This document shows, piece by piece, positions 61,760 to 64,000 of a DNA stretch of 64,000 bases. The translations under genes were made by a program, and so were the position numbers. How positions within the stretch are numbered: position 1 is the stretch's first letter; each line of letters starts with the position of its first letter. The notes below the pieces were generated by a model. The model made no database searches. It saw only the letters and a list, made by a program, of their open reading frames with translations, and had not been told where the DNA came from. This DNA comes from Methylorubrum suomiense (GTDB taxonomy: Bacteria > Pseudomonadota > Alphaproteobacteria > Rhizobiales > Beijerinckiaceae), in contig NZ_BPRE01000004.1 in NCBI RefSeq assembly GCF_022179765.1, positions 248,001 to 312,000 on the forward strand, in the 5' to 3' direction.

Positions 61760-61789
61760 ACCATGCCGATTGGTATTAGCCGGCGCTTG

Positions 61790-62074
61790 GACCACGTGCG
61801 TTCTGAGGAGTTCTGGGATCGCGTGATGCACGAAGCCTACGAGATCCTGCCTGCGCAAGGCAGCATGTCGGTTGCGGACATCATGGTTCGGCTGCGAATG
61901 ACGACGCTGAAGGGCGGCCGCTTGGTCAAGGAAGCGCTATCCGAGGGGATGCCGCGCAAGAAGATCGAGATCAGCGTCGAATACGAGCGATACTTCCAGA
62001 GGGTTGGCAAGGACGCCTATGCGCGCCTCCCAGGCTGGGACGGCGCGCTGGGCAAGCGGACGCGCGCCGGGTAG
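61790..62074 (+). CDS. C-terminal part of an uncharacterised protein, truncated by the IS630
   Basis: The frame enters from the IS end and reads LDHVRSEEFWDRVMHEAYEI, MSVADIMVRLRMTTLKGGRL, then RKKIEISVEYERYFQRVGKD and stops at 62074. Codon use looks genuine, but no start codon with an RBS is present and the IS boundary cuts the 5' side. The matching N-terminal part is not visible on the other side of the IS. Family unknown. It is probably a dead fragment. Confidence 0.45.
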   Translation, partial: DHVRSEEFWDRVMHEAYEILPAQGSMSVADIMVRLRMTTLKGGRLVKEALSEGMPRKKIEISVEYERYFQRVGKDAYARLPGWDGALGKRTRAG

Positions 62075-62164
62075 GGTTGGCGAAGTGTCCGGCGCCTCCC
62101 GAGAGCGCCGGCGGGCTAAACTCACCTGGACCTCAGGAAGGATTGGCGCAGCTTCGGCCCTGCG

Positions 62165-62479
62165 TCACCAAAGGTCCTCCTCGTCGAGACGCTGCAGGGC
62201 CGAAACATGCAGCCGCAAGCTGTCCGATAGCTCGCCTCGGACCAAGGCGAGGTCCCCGAGTTCGTCGAACGCGACGTCGAGCAGTTCGGGACCCATCACC
62301 TCGACGAAGGCTCCTTGGGTCTCCTCATCGTATTCGGTGGATTCGACGACGCGATCTGATACCGCCCTCAGCCTGCCCAACCGTTCCCTGGTCGGCGGAA
62401 GGCGCCGGCGTGTGGCCCTTCCGGTTGAGCTTGACGGAGCCTTATCCTGCTCAACGTCGCGCGGACTCGCGTGCCTCAT
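62165..62479 (-). CDS. uncharacterised acidic protein
   Basis: 104 aa from an ATG with GGGAG 9 bases upstream. A basic start (TGRATRRRLPPTRERLGRLR) is followed by an acidic helical part: VVESTEYDEETQGAFVEVMG, LDVAFDELGDLALVRGELSD, ending RLDEEDLW. No family recognised and no signal or TM. It stands alone. Confidence 0.5.
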   Translation of the reverse strand: MRHASPRDVEQDKAPSSSTGRATRRRLPPTRERLGRLRAVSDRVVESTEYDEETQGAFVEVMGPELLDVAFDELGDLALVRGELSDSLRLHVSALQRLDEEDLW

Positions 62480-63439
62480 CGTCTCACTCCCGTTGCTAGA
62501 GTGCGCTTCGTGTCTGGGGAACCGGAGTCGTAAATCGTCTGACACCGGTCGCGGCCATGTGCTCGCGGTCGGTGCGGTTGATCTGCAGGGCGGGGCAGCC
62601 TACCGCCCGGGGGACTTCGACGTCGCGATACCGTCCGACCACTGGCGCAGGGGCAGCCAAACCCTATCGGCACTTGGCGGCACCAGCGTCGTATTTATAT
62701 CGCCAGTATATTCTACCGCCGATCCGCCTGCTTGACCATCACCCTCGCCGCGCCGGACCAGGATGGTCGTGTCGACCTGTGGATTGCGGGAACTTCGGTA
62801 AGGGGAATTCGGCAACGGCCCGGCAGCACCGACGACAGGCATAGGGTCAGTGCTCTCCGGGATGGCCCTGGGGGCCATCGGTTCCCACGTCATCTCGGTC
62901 AGCGGCTGTGCTTTTGCTCCTCAGGAGCAGGCCGATTGCTCCGAGCCTAGCCGCCCGGCAAACGTCGTGAATGCCCTTCACGGGCTGCTTGGTACGGACC
63001 GAAGCCGACGCCCTGGACACCTGCCCGTACCGACGGAGCATTCGCAACGGGGACTGGGACGACAAGGTCGGAGGTGGCGCTCGCGGATATCGCAAGTCAG
63101 GTGGCGGTTCCGCGGCGTCGTAACGCGCCATACCGCTTCCGCATCGACCTTTGAGGTTCATTGAGAACGGAAACGGTCTCTTGCAACTGGACAGGCTACC
63201 TTCGGCACCGCGTGCGGCCGCGATGCCCTTTCGTCCCGTCGGTCGCCGCACATGGCGACGAGTTCCGGATCGGCCTCCGGTATTGCAGTTGTATATACCT
63301 GCGGTATAATTAGAGACTTCACCCACGTTTCGTCGATGCGGCGCGGCCGTCCCAGAAGGGGCGGCCGACGCGCGTTTCTCGTACGCCAGCCGCCATGCGC
63401 GATCCAGGGGTAATTTCAATGGAACAGGGGGAGCGAACG
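62480..63439. other. 960-base region without a supported gene
   Basis: It holds a weak TATA-palindrome element near 62697-62712 (TATATCGCCAGTATATT) and promoter copy C at 63283. Several short frames are open, but none has an RBS plus convincing composition. Possibly regulatory DNA or decayed genes. Confidence 0.4.
63283..63310 (+). promoter_or_regulatory. promoter with TATA-palindrome, copy C
   Basis: TTGCAG, 16 bases, TATAAT. The perfect palindrome TATACC-TGC-GGTATA (63294-63308) overlaps the -10 box. It faces the frame at 63440. Confidence 0.7.
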
Positions 63440-63835
63440 ATGTCGTTCGGCATCCAGAGGTTTCGGGGCGAATCGTCCAGTTCAGGACGGCCGCTCACGG
63501 TCTTAGACGCATTGTTCGAGGGCTTGGTGGGGATGGCCGCCGAACGGTCGGACGCCCAAAGGCTGGTCGCGCGCGGACAGAATAGGAAAGTTGCCGGTCG
63601 GGACTTGTACGCGGGCGACCTGGAATTAGATGTCGCCGTGACGCGAAATGCTCCGGCCAGGATGCGAAATTCACGTCGCGATGGTGCAGCGGAGACCCGG
63701 CCCCGTGGACGGGAGAGACGAAAATCACGGCCAAGCGCCCGAAGTCGCTTGTCGGCGGGAGCGAGCCGAAGCGTACGTGGCGTCGCGCGGCATGGATTCG
63801 AACGCCGGTCGCTACCGGGATGCCTGGAAGGATGA
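63440..63835 (+). CDS. possible hypothetical gene behind promoter C
   Basis: 131 aa from an ATG with a strong AGGGGGAG 8 bases upstream. The first 65 residues look plausible (MSFGIQRFRGESSSSG, LTVLDALFEGLVGMAAERSD). The second half is Arg/Ser-rich and may be out of the true frame. It is supported mainly by the promoter and RBS. Family unknown. Confidence 0.35.
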   Translation: MSFGIQRFRGESSSSGRPLTVLDALFEGLVGMAAERSDAQRLVARGQNRKVAGRDLYAGDLELDVAVTRNAPARMRNSRRDGAAETRPRGRERRKSRPSARSRLSAGASRSVRGVARHGFERRSLPGCLEG

Positions 63836-64000
63836 CCGCTTGCGACCCGGCCAGGTGCGTCGAGGAGAACGTGACGGTCTCGGGCGGAGTCAAAGGAAAG
63901 CCATCCGGCGCACCGAGATGGACGTAAAGCGAACCCGCGCACGTCCCGGCTATCGCGTCCTCAGGCAAGCAATTCTCCCTTCTCTTCGCATGGAGCGGCG

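Larger units (their letters stand above)
60593..61776 (+). mobile_element. IS630-family insertion sequence, decayed
   Basis: The terminal repeats TAATACCAATCGG (60591-60603) and CCGATTGGTATTA (61766-61778) are perfect over 13 bases including the flanking TA, the target duplicated by IS630 elements. The element is about 1.2 kb. Two transposase frames lie inside, and the second is broken, so the element is inactive by itself. Confidence 0.85.

Noticed and set aside
62732..62950. Short frame behind the weak fourth TATA-palindrome
   Set aside because: TTG start without an RBS, composition poor in the second half, no family.
63319..63942. Minus-strand frame of about 200 codons near the window end
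   Set aside because: Arg/Ser/Pro-rich, no RBS, and it runs against promoter C and the plus-strand candidate.

Overview
The window is GC-rich, densely coded DNA with an alphaproteobacterial look. Methylobacteriaceae or a close relative is my best guess from the gene families and the very high third-position GC, but no rRNA or tRNA is present to prove it. It is an accessory region, probably a large plasmid or genomic island. About two thirds is heavy-metal resistance, mixed with transposon remnants, broken genes and a cassette of unknown function. No conjugation or replication genes are in view.

Layout. 1-7152 (minus): a copper-type operon of leader ORF, periplasmic adaptor, RND pump, small periplasmic proteins, a DUF305 protein and the start of a YHS-domain P-type ATPase. 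7514-10315 (plus): leader, CzcB-like adaptor and a wrecked czcA. 10406-15981: YnfA protein, then a pbr-like lead/zinc/cadmium cassette (MerR with a perfect operator, P-type ATPase, LspA, L,D-transpeptidase, CcdA). 16461-17200: frameshifted NYN-domain gene. 17214-23260 (minus): cus operon (leader, FixH-like, CusB, CusA, DUF411). 23444-25563: response-regulator scrap, IS3 remnant, DUF2235 protein. 25992-31821 (plus): a second copy of the first type of RND operon. 31888-39117 (minus): czc operon (leader, CzcB, CzcA, two small proteins, CDF transporter, 56-aa membrane protein). 39272-43973: histidine-rich periplasmic proteins, a DUF1275 protein, a two-component system and an orphan flgC. 44033-49100: CDF plus ZIP transporters, MerR, P-type ATPase and a second MerR, with matching MerR-type operators. 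49288-49730: VIT1/CCC1 pseudogene. 49799-57957: XRE regulator and a cassette of unknown function (possible ParA/DUF6634-like protein, an intact and a catalytically dead metallophosphoesterase, an FtsH-like AAA protease, a PolB-type 3'-5' exonuclease). 58178-64000: remnants, Gly/His-rich secreted proteins, a decayed IS630 element and small hypothetical genes.

How it works together. Four intact HME-RND systems and one broken one should export Cu/Ag and Zn/Co/Cd across both membranes. P-type ATPases and CDF proteins move metal from cytoplasm to periplasm, and small periplasmic proteins may buffer it. The most striking pattern is that all five RND operons begin with a short exported ORF with clustered cysteines, a terminal Pro-Pro-Arg motif and a GC-rich inverted repeat just past its stop codon. 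This looks like metal-responsive translational control by nascent-chain arrest, repeated five times within 33 kb. A second pattern is a TATACC-N3-GGTATA palindrome overlapping perfect TATAAT -10 boxes at three promoters of the unknown cassette, near an XRE regulator.
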